From Bacteroidales bacterium (GTDB lineage: Bacteria; Bacteroidota; Bacteroidia; Bacteroidales; VadinHA17): 59,824 nucleotides of DNA. The stretch covers positions 1 to 59,824 of the forward strand of contig JALONR010000009.1 in the NCBI GenBank assembly GCA_025454815.1. Direction: 5' to 3'. This document shows positions 42,563-52,877 of the stretch, one piece after another. Both the position numbers and the translations under genes were made by a program. The notes below the pieces were generated by a model, which was not told where the DNA came from, did not search any database, and was given only the letters and a program-made list of their open reading frames with translations. Position 1 is the first letter of the stretch. Each line of letters opens with the position of its first letter.

Positions 42563-45520
42563 ATGGAGAAACTAACTGGAAAACGGCTCTTCATGCTGAC
42601 CTTCGGCATAATGATGAGTCTTGTTGTCTTCGGGCAACAGGTAAGAGTGTCAGGTACAGTTACCGATGCAGCCGACAGACAGACGTTACCAGGAGTGAAC
42701 GTCGTTGTTAAAGGCACGCTTACGGGAACTATTACCGGCGCAAGCGGAGAATACTCCCTGATGGCAAAGCCCGGGGATGTTCTGGTATTCACCTTTATCG
42801 GTTACCTGCCGCAGGAGGTGACAGTGGGTGAGAGCAATGTGATCAACGTTGCCCTGCGTACCGATGTCCAGGCCCTTGATGAGGTGGTGGTCATCGGATA
42901 CGGAACGGTAAAAAAGAGTGATGCCACCGGATCTGTGGCAGCTGTCAGCTCAAAGGACTTCAACAAGGGTGCCATCACCTCACCGCAGGATCTGCTGGTG
43001 GGTAAGAGTGCCGGTGTGGTAATCACCACTGCCGGAGGAGCACCGGGCAGCGGCGCAACGATCCGCGTCCGCGGGGGTTCATCACTCAATGCATCGAATG
43101 ACCCTCTGATTATTATCGACGGCGTTCCAATTGACAACAACAATGTTTCAGGAAGCTCAAACATTCTGTCATTTGTGAATCCTAATGATATTGAGACCTT
43201 CACCGTTCTGAAGGATGCCTCCGCCACCGCCATCTACGGGTCAAGGGCATCAAACGGTGTTATTCTGATAACCACCAAGAAAGGTTCGGCAGGGAGCCCG
43301 CTGACAGTCTCATATGACGGTAACGTATCAGTGGCCAATGCCATTGCCTTCGTAGATGTCTTCTCAGGTGACGAGATAAGGCAGCTTGCCCTGGAGAAGT
43401 CTGATCTTTTCGGGATAGATAACCTTGGTCTCCTCGGGATTGAGAATACGAACTGGCAGAAGGAGATCTTCCGCACTGCCATATCGCATGATCACAACCT
43501 GAGCCTTTCAGGAGCGGTCAAAACGCTTCCTTACCGACTCTCTGTAGGTTACACCGATCAGAATGGTATCCTGAAGAATACTGACATGCAGCGCTTCACG
43601 GGGTCACTCAGCCTGAATCCGACATTTTTTAAAGATGCACTGAAAGTCAACCTGAACGTGAAGGGAATGAATACGCACCACAACTTTGGTGATACAGGTG
43701 CCATAGGATCAGCGGTTAACATGGATCCGACGCAGAGAATATTCGATGGCAATACCGCTTCAGCAGGTTATTTCCAGTGGGCAAATTACGGAGCCAACCT
43801 GGGTACCGCTAACCCGGTTGAACAGGCATTGGAAGTCGATAACAAATCGGTGGTTAACAGGTTTATTGGTAATATCCAGTTTGATTATGCCCTGCCATTT
43901 CTGCCGGAGTTGAGGGCTAACCTTAACCTTGCCACTGACCATGCCGAGAGTGAAGGACAAAATAACCGGCCCGTGACAACTTCCCCTAATTTGACGGATC
44001 CTTTCTATGGTAAGATTTATAATTACACTGCAAGCAATTCTAATAATCTTCTTGATTTCTACCTTAATTACAACAAAGAGTTTCAGAGTATTAACAGCAA
44101 GATTGATATAACAACTGGTTATTCCTGGCAGCACTTTGAAAGGGAGGAAGATAATCTCATGGAAGGAGCAGTTGGAGAGGAACACCCGAAATATCAACCT
44201 CCCCGGCCAGGTGGCTTTATTACCGAGTATCAGCTCTTATCATTCTTTGGGCGTTTGAATTATACACTGGCTGACAGGTATCTTTTAACCTTCACCCTCC
44301 GGGAGGATGGGTCATCACGTTTTGCCAAGGCTAACCGCTGGGGCACATTCCCTTCAGTTGCCCTTGCCTGGAAGATCAAGGATGAATCATTTCTAAAGAA
44401 TGTAAAGTCTGTGTCAGATCTCAAGCTCAGGCTGGGCTGGGGGATTACCGGACAGCAGGACATATTTAAGGACTATCCGGCACAGGCACTTTATATTGAA
44501 TCATCAGAAGGATCCTACTATTACATTGATGGTGAGTTTATCTCCACACTCAGGCCTGATCCATATGATCCTGATATCAAATGGGAGGAGACAACAACGC
44601 TTAACGCAGGTCTTGATTTTGGATTTGTCAATGACCGGATTACCGGATCAATTGACATCTACAAGAGGGTGACGGATGATCTTCTGAACACAGTCACCAT
44701 CCCCAGCGGAAGCAACTTTTCAAACACTCTGCTTACCAATGTGGGAAGCCTTGAAAACAAGGGTGCCGAGCTCTCGCTGAACTTTATTCCGGTTTCAACC
44801 AATGACATGCTTCTGTCAATAGGGTTAAATGCAACCTACAATGTCAACAAGATTACCAGGCTGCTTCTCACAGATGATCCCAATTATATAGGTATCCTTT
44901 ACGGCGATGCCTTCACGGGACAGAAGCAGGTGACAAGGGTTGGTTTCCCGGCCCACTCCTTCTTCGTCAACCGCCAGGTTTACGATTCCGATGGTAACCC
45001 GATTGAAGGTCTTTATGTAGATGAGTCAGGCGAAGGTGGTGTTGTCAACGGTGACAATGCTGACAAGTACATATATCATAATCCTGTTGCTGATTACCTG
45101 CTTGGTCTCTCGGCAAGGTTCGAATACAAAAACTTTGATCTCTCTGCATCTGCACGTGCAAGCATAGGCAACTATGTCTACAACCAGGTTGCAGCAGGGG
45201 CTTCATTTGACCAGATGTACCAGATAGGTTACTGGAAGAACTTCAGCAGGGCTCTTGCTGAGACAAATTTCGTCAAGCGCCAGTTTACCAGCGACTACTT
45301 CGTTGAGAATGCATCATTTCTGAAGCTTGACAACGTCAGTGCAGGTTACAGGTTTGATAACCTGTTTGGTGCAGCGGGTGCCCGAGTGAGCTTTACGGTG
45401 CAGAATGCACTGATCCTGACCAAATACAGCGGTCTTGACCCCGAAGTCCAGGGCGGTATTGACAACAATTTCTACCCGAGGCCACGCACCTACATGCTCG
45501 GTATAGGGCTTACCTTCTAA
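42563..45520 (+). CDS. susC: SusC-type TonB-dependent receptor
   Basis: A 985-aa outer-membrane importer for maltodextrins, powered by TonB. A signal peptide (residues 1-24) leads to a carboxypeptidase-like CNA_B domain (RVSGTVTDAADRQTLPGVNVVVKG). The TonB box and plug follow at about 105-230 (LDEVVVIGYGTVKK, SNDPLIIIDGVPID, YGSRASNGVILITTKKG), then a 22-strand barrel to the end, GIGLTF. It forms the lid-and-barrel complex with the SusD protein encoded 19 nt downstream. First gene of the sus operon. Confidence 0.96.
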   Translation: MEKLTGKRLFMLTFGIMMSLVVFGQQVRVSGTVTDAADRQTLPGVNVVVKGTLTGTITGASGEYSLMAKPGDVLVFTFIGYLPQEVTVGESNVINVALRTDVQALDEVVVIGYGTVKKSDATGSVAAVSSKDFNKGAITSPQDLLVGKSAGVVITTAGGAPGSGATIRVRGGSSLNASNDPLIIIDGVPIDNNNVSGSSNILSFVNPNDIETFTVLKDASATAIYGSRASNGVILITTKKGSAGSPLTVSYDGNVSVANAIAFVDVFSGDEIRQLALEKSDLFGIDNLGLLGIENTNWQKEIFRTAISHDHNLSLSGAVKTLPYRLSVGYTDQNGILKNTDMQRFTGSLSLNPTFFKDALKVNLNVKGMNTHHNFGDTGAIGSAVNMDPTQRIFDGNTASAGYFQWANYGANLGTANPVEQALEVDNKSVVNRFIGNIQFDYALPFLPELRANLNLATDHAESEGQNNRPVTTSPNLTDPFYGKIYNYTASNSNNLLDFYLNYNKEFQSINSKIDITTGYSWQHFEREEDNLMEGAVGEEHPKYQPPRPGGFITEYQLLSFFGRLNYTLADRYLLTFTLREDGSSRFAKANRWGTFPSVALAWKIKDESFLKNVKSVSDLKLRLGWGITGQQDIFKDYPAQALYIESSEGSYYYIDGEFISTLRPDPYDPDIKWEETTTLNAGLDFGFVNDRITGSIDIYKRVTDDLLNTVTIPSGSNFSNTLLTNVGSLENKGAELSLNFIPVSTNDMLLSIGLNATYNVNKITRLLLTDDPNYIGILYGDAFTGQKQVTRVGFPAHSFFVNRQVYDSDGNPIEGLYVDESGEGGVVNGDNADKYIYHNPVADYLLGLSARFEYKNFDLSASARASIGNYVYNQVAAGASFDQMYQIGYWKNFSRALAETNFVKRQFTSDYFVENASFLKLDNVSAGYRFDNLFGAAGARVSFTVQNALILTKYSGLDPEVQGGIDNNFYPRPRTYMLGIGLTF

Positions 45521-45539
45521 TAAATAATGATAAGCAGAT

Positions 45540-47168
45540 ATGAACAATAAGATATTTATACTCGGAATTTTACTTTCAGCACTGATGATTTCATCATGCG
45601 TGAAGGATCTGGATGTTACCCCGAAAGACCCGTCAAAAATCCTTGCCGGCAACCTTGGAGATGATCCTGTTTACATGAAAATGGCCCTGGGCAAGCTCTA
45701 TGCCAGCTTTATCATCTCAGGTCAGGGTGCCAACGGTGGCGATGACATTACAGCTGCTGACGGAAACTTTTTCACCACGATGAGAGCTCTCTGGAACCTT
45801 CAGGAGATAACCACTGACGAGGCAATTTGTGCCTGGGGAGATATAGGCATTGCCGATCTCAACACCCAGACCTGGAGCCCGAGCAACCCGTTCCTGACTG
45901 CTCTTTACCAGCGTCTGGCGCTCAGCATAACATATGCCAATGACTTTATCAATAATGCAACTCTTTACGGTGGTTCAGATGCTGACAGGTACATTGCTGA
46001 AGCCCGTTTTCTGCGGGCTCTGGCATACTACTGGGCAATTGACCTGTTCGGCCAGTTCCCCTTCACTACTGAAGTAGACGGTGTTGGCAAGTTCTTCCCG
46101 AAAATAGGGACCAGGACAGAGATATTTGAGTACATCGAATCAGAGCTCCTTGCGATTGAAAATACCCTCGGTGCTCCAAGGTCTTCATACCCGCAGGCAG
46201 ACCAGGCTGCCGCATGGATGCTCCTCGCAAGGCTTTACCTCAATGCTGAGGTTTATACCGGAACAGCAAGATGGAATGATGTGGTCACCTACACCGACAA
46301 GGTTATTAACGCCGGTTACTCACTTGCTGCCAATTACAGGCAAAACTTCAGTGCTGACAATGACGGCCGCAGCAACCCGGAGATGATCTTTGCATGGGAA
46401 CAGGACGGTATCCATGTACAGGGATATGTAGGCACGACCTTTATTATTGAATCAAGCAGTGATTCAAGGTATATAAGGGCAGAAGATTTCCATGGCCTTA
46501 CATCAAACACCAACTGGAACGGCAATCGTGCCAGGGTGCAGTTCCTGAACGTTCTTGTGGATACTATTGCAACCTACGGGAATGTTCCGACACCTGAGGC
46601 TGATTCTCTTTTTCTTCAGACCAATGATAACAGGGTGTTTCTTAAAAGGAAAAAATCAAAGAACATTCCGAGCCCTTCATCGAGCGGCGACTACGGTATT
46701 GGAGTTTACAAATTCACGGCCCGTAATGCAGACGGCTCGAGGCCTGCGAACTACAACACTGCATACGCATGCACAGATTTCCCGGTCTTCCGTCTTGCTG
46801 ATGCCTATATGATGAGGGCTGAGGCTCGCTACAGGCTCGGTGGAGCTGCAAACATTGATGCAGCAGTTGCTGATATCAACAGGATAAGGGAACGCGCATA
46901 CGGAAACACCAGTGGCAACATTACTGCCGCTGACCTTGATCTTGACTTCCTGATTGATGAGCGCGGCCGTGAGTTTTACTATGAGGCACAGAGACGTACT
47001 GACCTCATCCGATTCGGCAAATTCACCGGTGGCGATTACCTGTGGCAGTGGAAGGGAGGCGCATTTGCAGGCGCCAGCACCCCGGAATACCTCAACCTGT
47101 TCCCGATTCCCGGTGATGAACTGTCATCAAACCCGAACTATAACGGGGTGAATAACCCGGGTTATTAA
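45540..47168 (+). CDS. susD: SusD-type glycan-binding surface lipoprotein
   Basis: A 542-aa lipoprotein. The signal ends LMISSC (lipobox) and the mature protein starts VKDLDVTPKD. The RagB/SusD fold is clear from RYIAEARFLRALAYYWAIDLFG (TPR region), ADQAAAWMLLARLYLNAEVY, DFPVFRLADAYMMRAEARYRLGG and the C-terminal DERGREFYYEAQRRTDLIRFGKF. It caps the SusC barrel and binds starch helices with aromatic residues. It lies in the operon between susC and the SusE-like gene. Specificity for maltodextrin is inferred from the neighbours. Confidence 0.96.
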   Translation: MNNKIFILGILLSALMISSCVKDLDVTPKDPSKILAGNLGDDPVYMKMALGKLYASFIISGQGANGGDDITAADGNFFTTMRALWNLQEITTDEAICAWGDIGIADLNTQTWSPSNPFLTALYQRLALSITYANDFINNATLYGGSDADRYIAEARFLRALAYYWAIDLFGQFPFTTEVDGVGKFFPKIGTRTEIFEYIESELLAIENTLGAPRSSYPQADQAAAWMLLARLYLNAEVYTGTARWNDVVTYTDKVINAGYSLAANYRQNFSADNDGRSNPEMIFAWEQDGIHVQGYVGTTFIIESSSDSRYIRAEDFHGLTSNTNWNGNRARVQFLNVLVDTIATYGNVPTPEADSLFLQTNDNRVFLKRKKSKNIPSPSSSGDYGIGVYKFTARNADGSRPANYNTAYACTDFPVFRLADAYMMRAEARYRLGGAANIDAAVADINRIRERAYGNTSGNITAADLDLDFLIDERGREFYYEAQRRTDLIRFGKFTGGDYLWQWKGGAFAGASTPEYLNLFPIPGDELSSNPNYNGVNNPGY

Positions 47169-47186
47169 TCCTTAATGCAAAGAAAA

Positions 47187-48233
47187 ATGAAGAAGAATTT
47201 ATTAATATACCTGACATTTATTGGATTGACAGCCCTGTTCACTGCATGTGAAAAGGATGGTGAGATTGTTACCATGCTGTCAAATCCTGTTGCTCCGACT
47301 CTCAACACGGTACCGGATCTGACCCTCCAGAGGACTAACGGGACCCAGGTGCTTGAGTTTGTCGGCACTCCTGTTGACCCGGGGTTTCAGGCCTCGGCTA
47401 CCTATTTCATTGATGCCTGTGCCGAGGGTACTGCCTTTGCTGATCCGGTGACGATATGGTCAGGGCCACAGTGCAAGTCCATGAAAATCACAGTCAGTGA
47501 CCTCAATGGCATCCTGATAAAGAAGTTCCCGGCCGACGCCTCAACTGATCTTGACCTGAGACTCAGGGCAGTGCTGGTGGTGGATGCCGGTACAGGGGCT
47601 CCCGGTACCGGAACCAATCCGTTTACCTACATTTCGGACCCCAGGAATGCAACAGCCAGCCTTTACGGCCTGCCAAGACTTAATCTCATCAACTCCGGCA
47701 TAGACCAGAAGATAGAATCAGCTCTTGGCGACGGCAACTATACAGGCCTTGTTAAATTCGATGTGACCAAGCCCTTCACCCTCACCAATCCTGACGCCGG
47801 AACAAATTATGGAGGGGCAGGCAATGTGCTGGCAGTCAACGGTGCAGCCATAATCCCTCCGGCCAATGGATGGCACAGGCTGAACGTGAATGTCAATGCA
47901 CTGACCTATGACATTTCAGAATACAGGATTGGACTTGTTGGATCGGCCACACCGAACAACTGGGATTCTCCTGACCAGCCGATGGAATACAACCCCGCAA
48001 CCGGCACTTGGTCAATTACTATAACTCTCAAGGATGGTGAACTCAAGTTCAGGCTCAATAATGCCTGGGCATGGAACCTCGGTTACCGTCCGGGTGGTAA
48101 GGATCTTACTGACCTGTTCCATAATGGTGACAATATTGCAGTCACTGCAGGCAATTACACCATCACCCTGACAATAACCCAGCCCAATGGTCCTAACGAA
48201 GCAGGTTCATGCACAATCGTGAAGAATAACTGA
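47187..48233 (+). CDS. susE: SusE-like starch-binding lipoprotein
   Basis: A 348-aa surface lipoprotein. The start is the ATG giving KKNLLIYLTFIGLTALFTAC, with the lipobox LFTAC; an ATG four codons upstream is an alternative. The N-terminal SusE domain (VAPTLNTVPDLTLQRTNGTQVLEF) is followed by a linker and a C-terminal starch-binding module (YRIGLVGSATPNNWDSPDQPMEY, LKFRLNNAWAWNLGY). It probably holds starch at the cell surface for the SusCD pair. It sits 18 nt after susD and 28 nt before the next lipoprotein, in the same operon. Confidence 0.9.
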   Translation: MKKNLLIYLTFIGLTALFTACEKDGEIVTMLSNPVAPTLNTVPDLTLQRTNGTQVLEFVGTPVDPGFQASATYFIDACAEGTAFADPVTIWSGPQCKSMKITVSDLNGILIKKFPADASTDLDLRLRAVLVVDAGTGAPGTGTNPFTYISDPRNATASLYGLPRLNLINSGIDQKIESALGDGNYTGLVKFDVTKPFTLTNPDAGTNYGGAGNVLAVNGAAIIPPANGWHRLNVNVNALTYDISEYRIGLVGSATPNNWDSPDQPMEYNPATGTWSITITLKDGELKFRLNNAWAWNLGYRPGGKDLTDLFHNGDNIAVTAGNYTITLTITQPNGPNEAGSCTIVKNN

Positions 48234-48261
48234 TACAGGGACATTATAAAAAACAAGATTT

Positions 48262-49815
48262 ATGAAAATGAAATCAATTTTGAAGATAATGATGCTCCCT
48301 GTGGCAGCGGCGCTTCTCTTCACCGCTTGTACAAAGGAGACATCCGAAGTAAGACTTGATCCCGCAGTCGGGACTACCAAGGTGTTCAACATCACATCCA
48401 GTTCTGCCACGGTGACAGGTTTTGTTGTGGCAGAAGGAGATGGCTTTACCACAAGAGGTGTTTGCTGGGCCAAACAGCCCGGCCCTGATATCAATGATTC
48501 AAAGGATTCATATGCAGGCCCTCTGACCAATGCAGCCTATAATGTAACTCTAAAGGATCTCGATTTTGCGACCACCTACTATGTCCGTGCCTATGGAACA
48601 GGCCCCGCAGGAACTGTTTATGGCAGTGAACACTCCTTCACCACCCTGCCCGTCCTGGCCACTGTAACTACCGTTGCAGCAACAGAGGTTGAGGGGACTA
48701 CCGCTACTACCGGTGGCAATGTCACGGCTGACGGAGGTTCGGCCATTACTGCCCGCGGGGTGGTCTATGGCACATCTCCTAATCCGACAATCTCCGGAAG
48801 CAAGACCACTGACGGTGCGAGTACCGGTGAATTCGTCAGCCACCTGACAGGTCTCAGAGGTCTTACCAAGTACTATGTCCGGGCCTATGCAACCAACAGT
48901 GCAGGCACTGCCTATGGTAACGAGATCTCCTTCACCACCCTTGTGAGCGTACGCGAATGGTATGTTCCGGGTAATTATGTTGCGGCAAGCTATCCGGGTT
49001 CAGGCCTGGCCGACTGGTCTCCTGACAAGTCACCGATGGTCAAGAGCAACGAGGCCAATCCGAATAATGTGGAAGGCTATGTTTATATGGCAGGCGCCTC
49101 AAATATGTTTAAGATTTCTGCTCAGCCCAGCTGGGACGGAACCAATTACGGTGCCGGATCCACACCCGGGACACTTGACCCGTCAGGCGGCGACATTTCC
49201 CTGTCCGGACCGGGCTATTACAAGATCAACATAAATGCCGGCGTTGACCCGATGACCTATACAGCCGTAGCGACGAACTGGGGTGTGATTGGCCAGCTAA
49301 CCGGCTGGAGTTCCCAGATTGCACTTACCTATGACCCGGCAGTACGAGTCTGGAAAGGCGGAATTCACCTGCCTGCAGGTCCGTGGAAGTTCAGGGCCAA
49401 TGATAACTGGGATTACAACTATGGTGCACCTGCCGGGAGCCTCAATCTCGTTGCCGGCGGCGACAACATCGAAACAACCGTGGAGGATGACTATGCTATC
49501 ACCCTTGACCTCAGCACCCCGCTGGCATACAAGTACCGTGCTGACAGGTGGGGTGTGATCGGTGATGCAACTCCGGGCGGATGGAATGATGATACCAACA
49601 TGACCTGGGATGCAGTAAACGGCCGCTTCACCGTTACCCTGAACCTCACTGCAGCTTCATTCAAGTTTAGGGCCAACGACGACTGGGGTTACAACCTTGG
49701 CGGAAGCCTCACCGCGCTCACAGAAGGCGGTGACAACATCTCCGTTACCGAGGCAGGTAATTACACCATTACCCTCAATCCCTGGACAAGAGTTGCAACA
49801 ATAACCAAGAATTAA
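48262..49815 (+). CDS. SusF-like multi-domain starch-binding lipoprotein
   Basis: A 517-aa surface lipoprotein with lipobox LLFTAC. Two fibronectin-III-like modules come first (about residues 35-130 and 132-225: ATVTGFVVAEGDGFTTRGVC and NVTADGGSAITARGVVYG, each ending YYVRAYA/T...SFTTL). Three SusE/F starch-binding modules follow (YVPGNYVAAS, WGVIGQLTGWSSQ...WKFRANDNWDYNYG, WGVIGDATPGGWNDD...FKFRANDDWGYNLGG). The conserved Trp in each WGVIG/W block would stack on glucose rings. The Fn3-like pair is not part of classical SusF. Last lipoprotein of the operon, with a strong terminator after it. Confidence 0.85.
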   Translation: MKMKSILKIMMLPVAAALLFTACTKETSEVRLDPAVGTTKVFNITSSSATVTGFVVAEGDGFTTRGVCWAKQPGPDINDSKDSYAGPLTNAAYNVTLKDLDFATTYYVRAYGTGPAGTVYGSEHSFTTLPVLATVTTVAATEVEGTTATTGGNVTADGGSAITARGVVYGTSPNPTISGSKTTDGASTGEFVSHLTGLRGLTKYYVRAYATNSAGTAYGNEISFTTLVSVREWYVPGNYVAASYPGSGLADWSPDKSPMVKSNEANPNNVEGYVYMAGASNMFKISAQPSWDGTNYGAGSTPGTLDPSGGDISLSGPGYYKININAGVDPMTYTAVATNWGVIGQLTGWSSQIALTYDPAVRVWKGGIHLPAGPWKFRANDNWDYNYGAPAGSLNLVAGGDNIETTVEDDYAITLDLSTPLAYKYRADRWGVIGDATPGGWNDDTNMTWDAVNGRFTVTLNLTAASFKFRANDDWGYNLGGSLTALTEGGDNISVTEAGNYTITLNPWTRVATITKN

Positions 49816-49860
49816 GCGGAATAGACCCCATGTTGCGGTAAAATCCGCAGCGTTCTTTAA

Positions 49861-49900
49861 AATCAAAAACCTCTTCTGTGACAGGAAGAGGTTTTTGATT
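49861..49900. terminator. Perfect 16-bp hairpin after the sus lipoproteins
   Basis: Arms 49861-49876 and 49885-49900 are exact inverted complements around an 8-nt loop. The GC core is followed by five T. It can terminate on both strands and separates the sus lipoprotein genes from the amylase gene. Confidence 0.85.
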
Positions 49901-49934
49901 ATTTTTCGGATCAACAGCACATTAAACTGTAAAT

Positions 49935-52751
49935 ATGAAAACAAAACTGCTGATACTGATATTGTCACTGGCATCGTGGAGTCTGGGTACCGAGGCGCAG
50001 GTTATCACAGCCGATCCCGTTTTCCCGGTTTCCTCGGGGCCGGTAGTGATTACCTTCAATGCTGACAAGGGCGACATGGGACTGAAGGATTATGCCGGGG
50101 ACGATGTCTATGCCCATACCGGGGTGATAACAAACCTCAGCACAGGCCCCTCAGACTGGAAGTATGTCGTTTCAGGGACCTGGAGCACCACTGTTCCTCC
50201 TCCTGCCAAGGTAAAGCTGACAAAGGTTTCCGCAAATGTTTATACCCTGACGATTTCTCCTTCAATAAGGGAATTCTACGGTGTACCGGCAGGAGAGCAG
50301 ATTCTTAAAATGGCTTTTGTCTTCCGCAACGGTAATGCCTCGCGTACCGGCCGCGATACAGGTGGAGCCGATATTTTTTATAATGTAAGCGAAGAAGCTG
50401 CTTTTGATATCCTCCTTTCACAGCCTGCCCTTTACACCTCACTGGTTAATGCCGGGGAGGAGGTACCCGTTAACGCATCAGCATCGGTGGCCGATTCGAT
50501 TATCCTGTACCAGAACGGGACACAACTGAAGAAGGTGACTGAGACAACTCTCAGCCATATCATCACTGCAGCCGGTTCAGGAAGCTTCAAGCTGCTGGTC
50601 AGGGCATGGCACAACAACATACTGAAAGCTGACTCAGCTTTCTATTTTATCCGTACCTCTACGGTCACCCAATCGGTTCCGGCAGGCCTCAAACCTGGTG
50701 TGAATATCACTGGTGACAACTCGGCGGCATTCCTGCTTTATGCTCCTTACAAGAGCAGTGTCTTCGTGATGGGCGACTTCAACAGCTGGATCCACAGCAG
50801 CGAGGGATTCATGAAGAGAAGCCCTGACGGCAACTGGTACTGGCTCGAGATAACCGGGCTGAACCCCGGAGAGGAATATGCCTTTCAGTATCTTATAGAC
50901 GAGTCCCTGCGGGTGCCGGACCCTTATTCGACAAAGGTGCTTGACCCGTGGAATGACAAGTGGATTGATGAGTCCACCTATCCGGATCTGAAGCCTTACC
51001 CGGAAGGTTTTGCCGAGAACCTGGTATCGGTATTACAGACCCGGCCACCTGCCTATACCTGGAAAAACAGCAGCTTTACCCCCCCGGCAAGAGACACACT
51101 CGTCATATATGAAATGCTTGTACGCGATTTTGTTGAAACCCATCACTTCAGGACCATACGTGACACACTTGACTACCTGAAACGGCTGGGGGTGAATGCA
51201 ATTGAGCTGATGCCGGTGAATGAGTTCGAGGGAAACAGCAGCTGGGGATACAACCCCTCGATGTATTTTGCGGTTGACAAGTATTATGGTACTGCCAATG
51301 ATCTGAAGGAACTTATAGATTCCTGCCACAGCCGTGGCATTGCCGTGATCCTTGATATTGTGCTCAACCACGCCTTCGGAACCAATCCCCTGGTCAGGAT
51401 GTACTGGAACAGCATCACTAATCAGCCTGCATCAAATAATCCCTGGTTCAATGTCACCTCGCCCAATCCGGTCTTCAGCTGGGGTTATGATTTTAACCAT
51501 GCAAGTCCTCAAACACAGGCTTTTGCTGACAGTGTTTGTCAGTACTGGATACAGGAGTTCCGGTTTGACGGCTTCAGGTTTGACTTTACCAAGGGACTAA
51601 CCAATACCCCGGGAGACGGCTGGGCCTATGATGCATCCAGGATTGCCATTCTTAAAAGGATAGGTGATAAGATCTGGTCATACAAGCCTGGTTCAATACT
51701 CATCCTGGAACATTTTACCGACAACAATGAGGAGAAGGAACTGGCATCCCATGGTTTCCTGCTATGGGGTTCCGCCAAATTCAGATACCAGGCTGCCTCC
51801 ACCAGCCGGACCGACTGGAACATGTCAATTTCAGAGGCTTCATGGGTAAACAGGGGCTGGTCAGTTCCCGGCATAGTTGATTATATGGAGAGCCATGATG
51901 AGGAGAGGATCATGTCACTAAACCTCACCCAGGGTGAGGCTGTAGGGGGGTACAACATCAAGGATCTTACCACGGCTCTCAAGCGGATTAAACTTACCGC
52001 AACTTTTTTTATGACAATCCCTGGTCCTAAGATGCTGTGGCAATTCCAGGAGCTCGGGTATGACTACGCAAAGAACTACAATAATGATCCGCTGGGGCCC
52101 AAGCCTATAAGATGGGATTATTTCACCGTAGCCACCAGGAAAAACCTGTATGACAATTTTTCCGCACTGGCGGAACTGAAGAAGAGCCAGCCTGCCTTCT
52201 CATCGGGTAATTTCAGCATTTTTGAGTCGGGTGAGACGAAAAGGCTTAACATTCAGCATTCTGATATGGATGTTGTGGTACTGGGTAACTTTGACCTGTT
52301 CCCCCGTGAGATAGCCCCCAATTTCACCCGCACCGGAAAATGGTATGAGTTCTTCCGTGGTACGGCCATTGACGTCAGTGCTGCCAATCAGAACACACCA
52401 ATCTCACTCCTTCAGGGTGAATACCGACTCTACACATCAAAGCAGGTAGCCAGGCCGGCTTTCCTTACAGGCATTGAGGACCAGTTTGCCGATGAAGCCG
52501 GGGAAATACTATTTGATGTTTACCCCAACCCATTCCGTGAAAGGGTGATTATTGAATTTGGCGGCGACCAGCAATATCAGCCTCATACCGTGGAACTTAT
52601 TTCTGCCACAGGGGCTGTGGTGAGGATGATAAATGCTCCGGCAGGCATTGATGAGGTTGAACTTGACGGCTCGGGCCTGGCAGCAGGAGTGTACTGGCTG
52701 AAGGTTACCTCGGGCAGGGTATCATCAGTCAGGCGGGTCGTCAGGTATTAG
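49935..52751 (+). CDS. Secreted GH13 alpha-amylase with T9SS sorting domain
   Basis: A 938-aa starch hydrolase. Signal peptide to about residue 21. An N-terminal beta domain (about 22-150), a second beta module and an E-set/CBM48-like domain (about 255-345, AAFLLYAPYKSSVFVMGDFNSW) come before the GH13 barrel (about 385-800). Catalytic residues are visible: nucleophile Asp550 in DGFRFDFTKG, acid/base Glu592 in ILILEHF, and Asp655 in ESHDEER. Region I is DIVLNHAFG. The end (FDVYPNPFRERVIIEF to VRRVVRY) is a type-A T9SS tail, so the enzyme goes to the surface or medium. It cuts starch outside the cell for the sus proteins upstream. Confidence 0.94.
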   Translation: MKTKLLILILSLASWSLGTEAQVITADPVFPVSSGPVVITFNADKGDMGLKDYAGDDVYAHTGVITNLSTGPSDWKYVVSGTWSTTVPPPAKVKLTKVSANVYTLTISPSIREFYGVPAGEQILKMAFVFRNGNASRTGRDTGGADIFYNVSEEAAFDILLSQPALYTSLVNAGEEVPVNASASVADSIILYQNGTQLKKVTETTLSHIITAAGSGSFKLLVRAWHNNILKADSAFYFIRTSTVTQSVPAGLKPGVNITGDNSAAFLLYAPYKSSVFVMGDFNSWIHSSEGFMKRSPDGNWYWLEITGLNPGEEYAFQYLIDESLRVPDPYSTKVLDPWNDKWIDESTYPDLKPYPEGFAENLVSVLQTRPPAYTWKNSSFTPPARDTLVIYEMLVRDFVETHHFRTIRDTLDYLKRLGVNAIELMPVNEFEGNSSWGYNPSMYFAVDKYYGTANDLKELIDSCHSRGIAVILDIVLNHAFGTNPLVRMYWNSITNQPASNNPWFNVTSPNPVFSWGYDFNHASPQTQAFADSVCQYWIQEFRFDGFRFDFTKGLTNTPGDGWAYDASRIAILKRIGDKIWSYKPGSILILEHFTDNNEEKELASHGFLLWGSAKFRYQAASTSRTDWNMSISEASWVNRGWSVPGIVDYMESHDEERIMSLNLTQGEAVGGYNIKDLTTALKRIKLTATFFMTIPGPKMLWQFQELGYDYAKNYNNDPLGPKPIRWDYFTVATRKNLYDNFSALAELKKSQPAFSSGNFSIFESGETKRLNIQHSDMDVVVLGNFDLFPREIAPNFTRTGKWYEFFRGTAIDVSAANQNTPISLLQGEYRLYTSKQVARPAFLTGIEDQFADEAGEILFDVYPNPFRERVIIEFGGDQQYQPHTVELISATGAVVRMINAPAGIDEVELDGSGLAAGVYWLKVTSGRVSSVRRVVRY

Positions 52752-52825
52752 ATCAGGTCCGGAAGTCTCAGGCCCGAAGGTCAGGAACAGTATTATCGAC
52801 TTTCAGATATCAGATCATCAAACCA

Positions 52826-52856
52826 AAAAAACCCGGACTTCTGATCCGGGTTTTTT
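52826..52856. terminator. Bidirectional terminator between convergent amylase genes
   Basis: A 12-bp stem AAAAAACCCGGA/TCCGGGTTTTTT with a 7-nt loop serves both strands, 75 nt after one amylase stop and 22 nt from the other. Confidence 0.9.
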
Positions 52857-52877
52857 GATTCCATCAGGCCTGTGGAG

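Noticed and set aside
42563..45520. The SusC gene being split by early stop or frame change.
   Set aside because: The frame is continuous from signal peptide to the terminal GIGLTF, with all expected domains.
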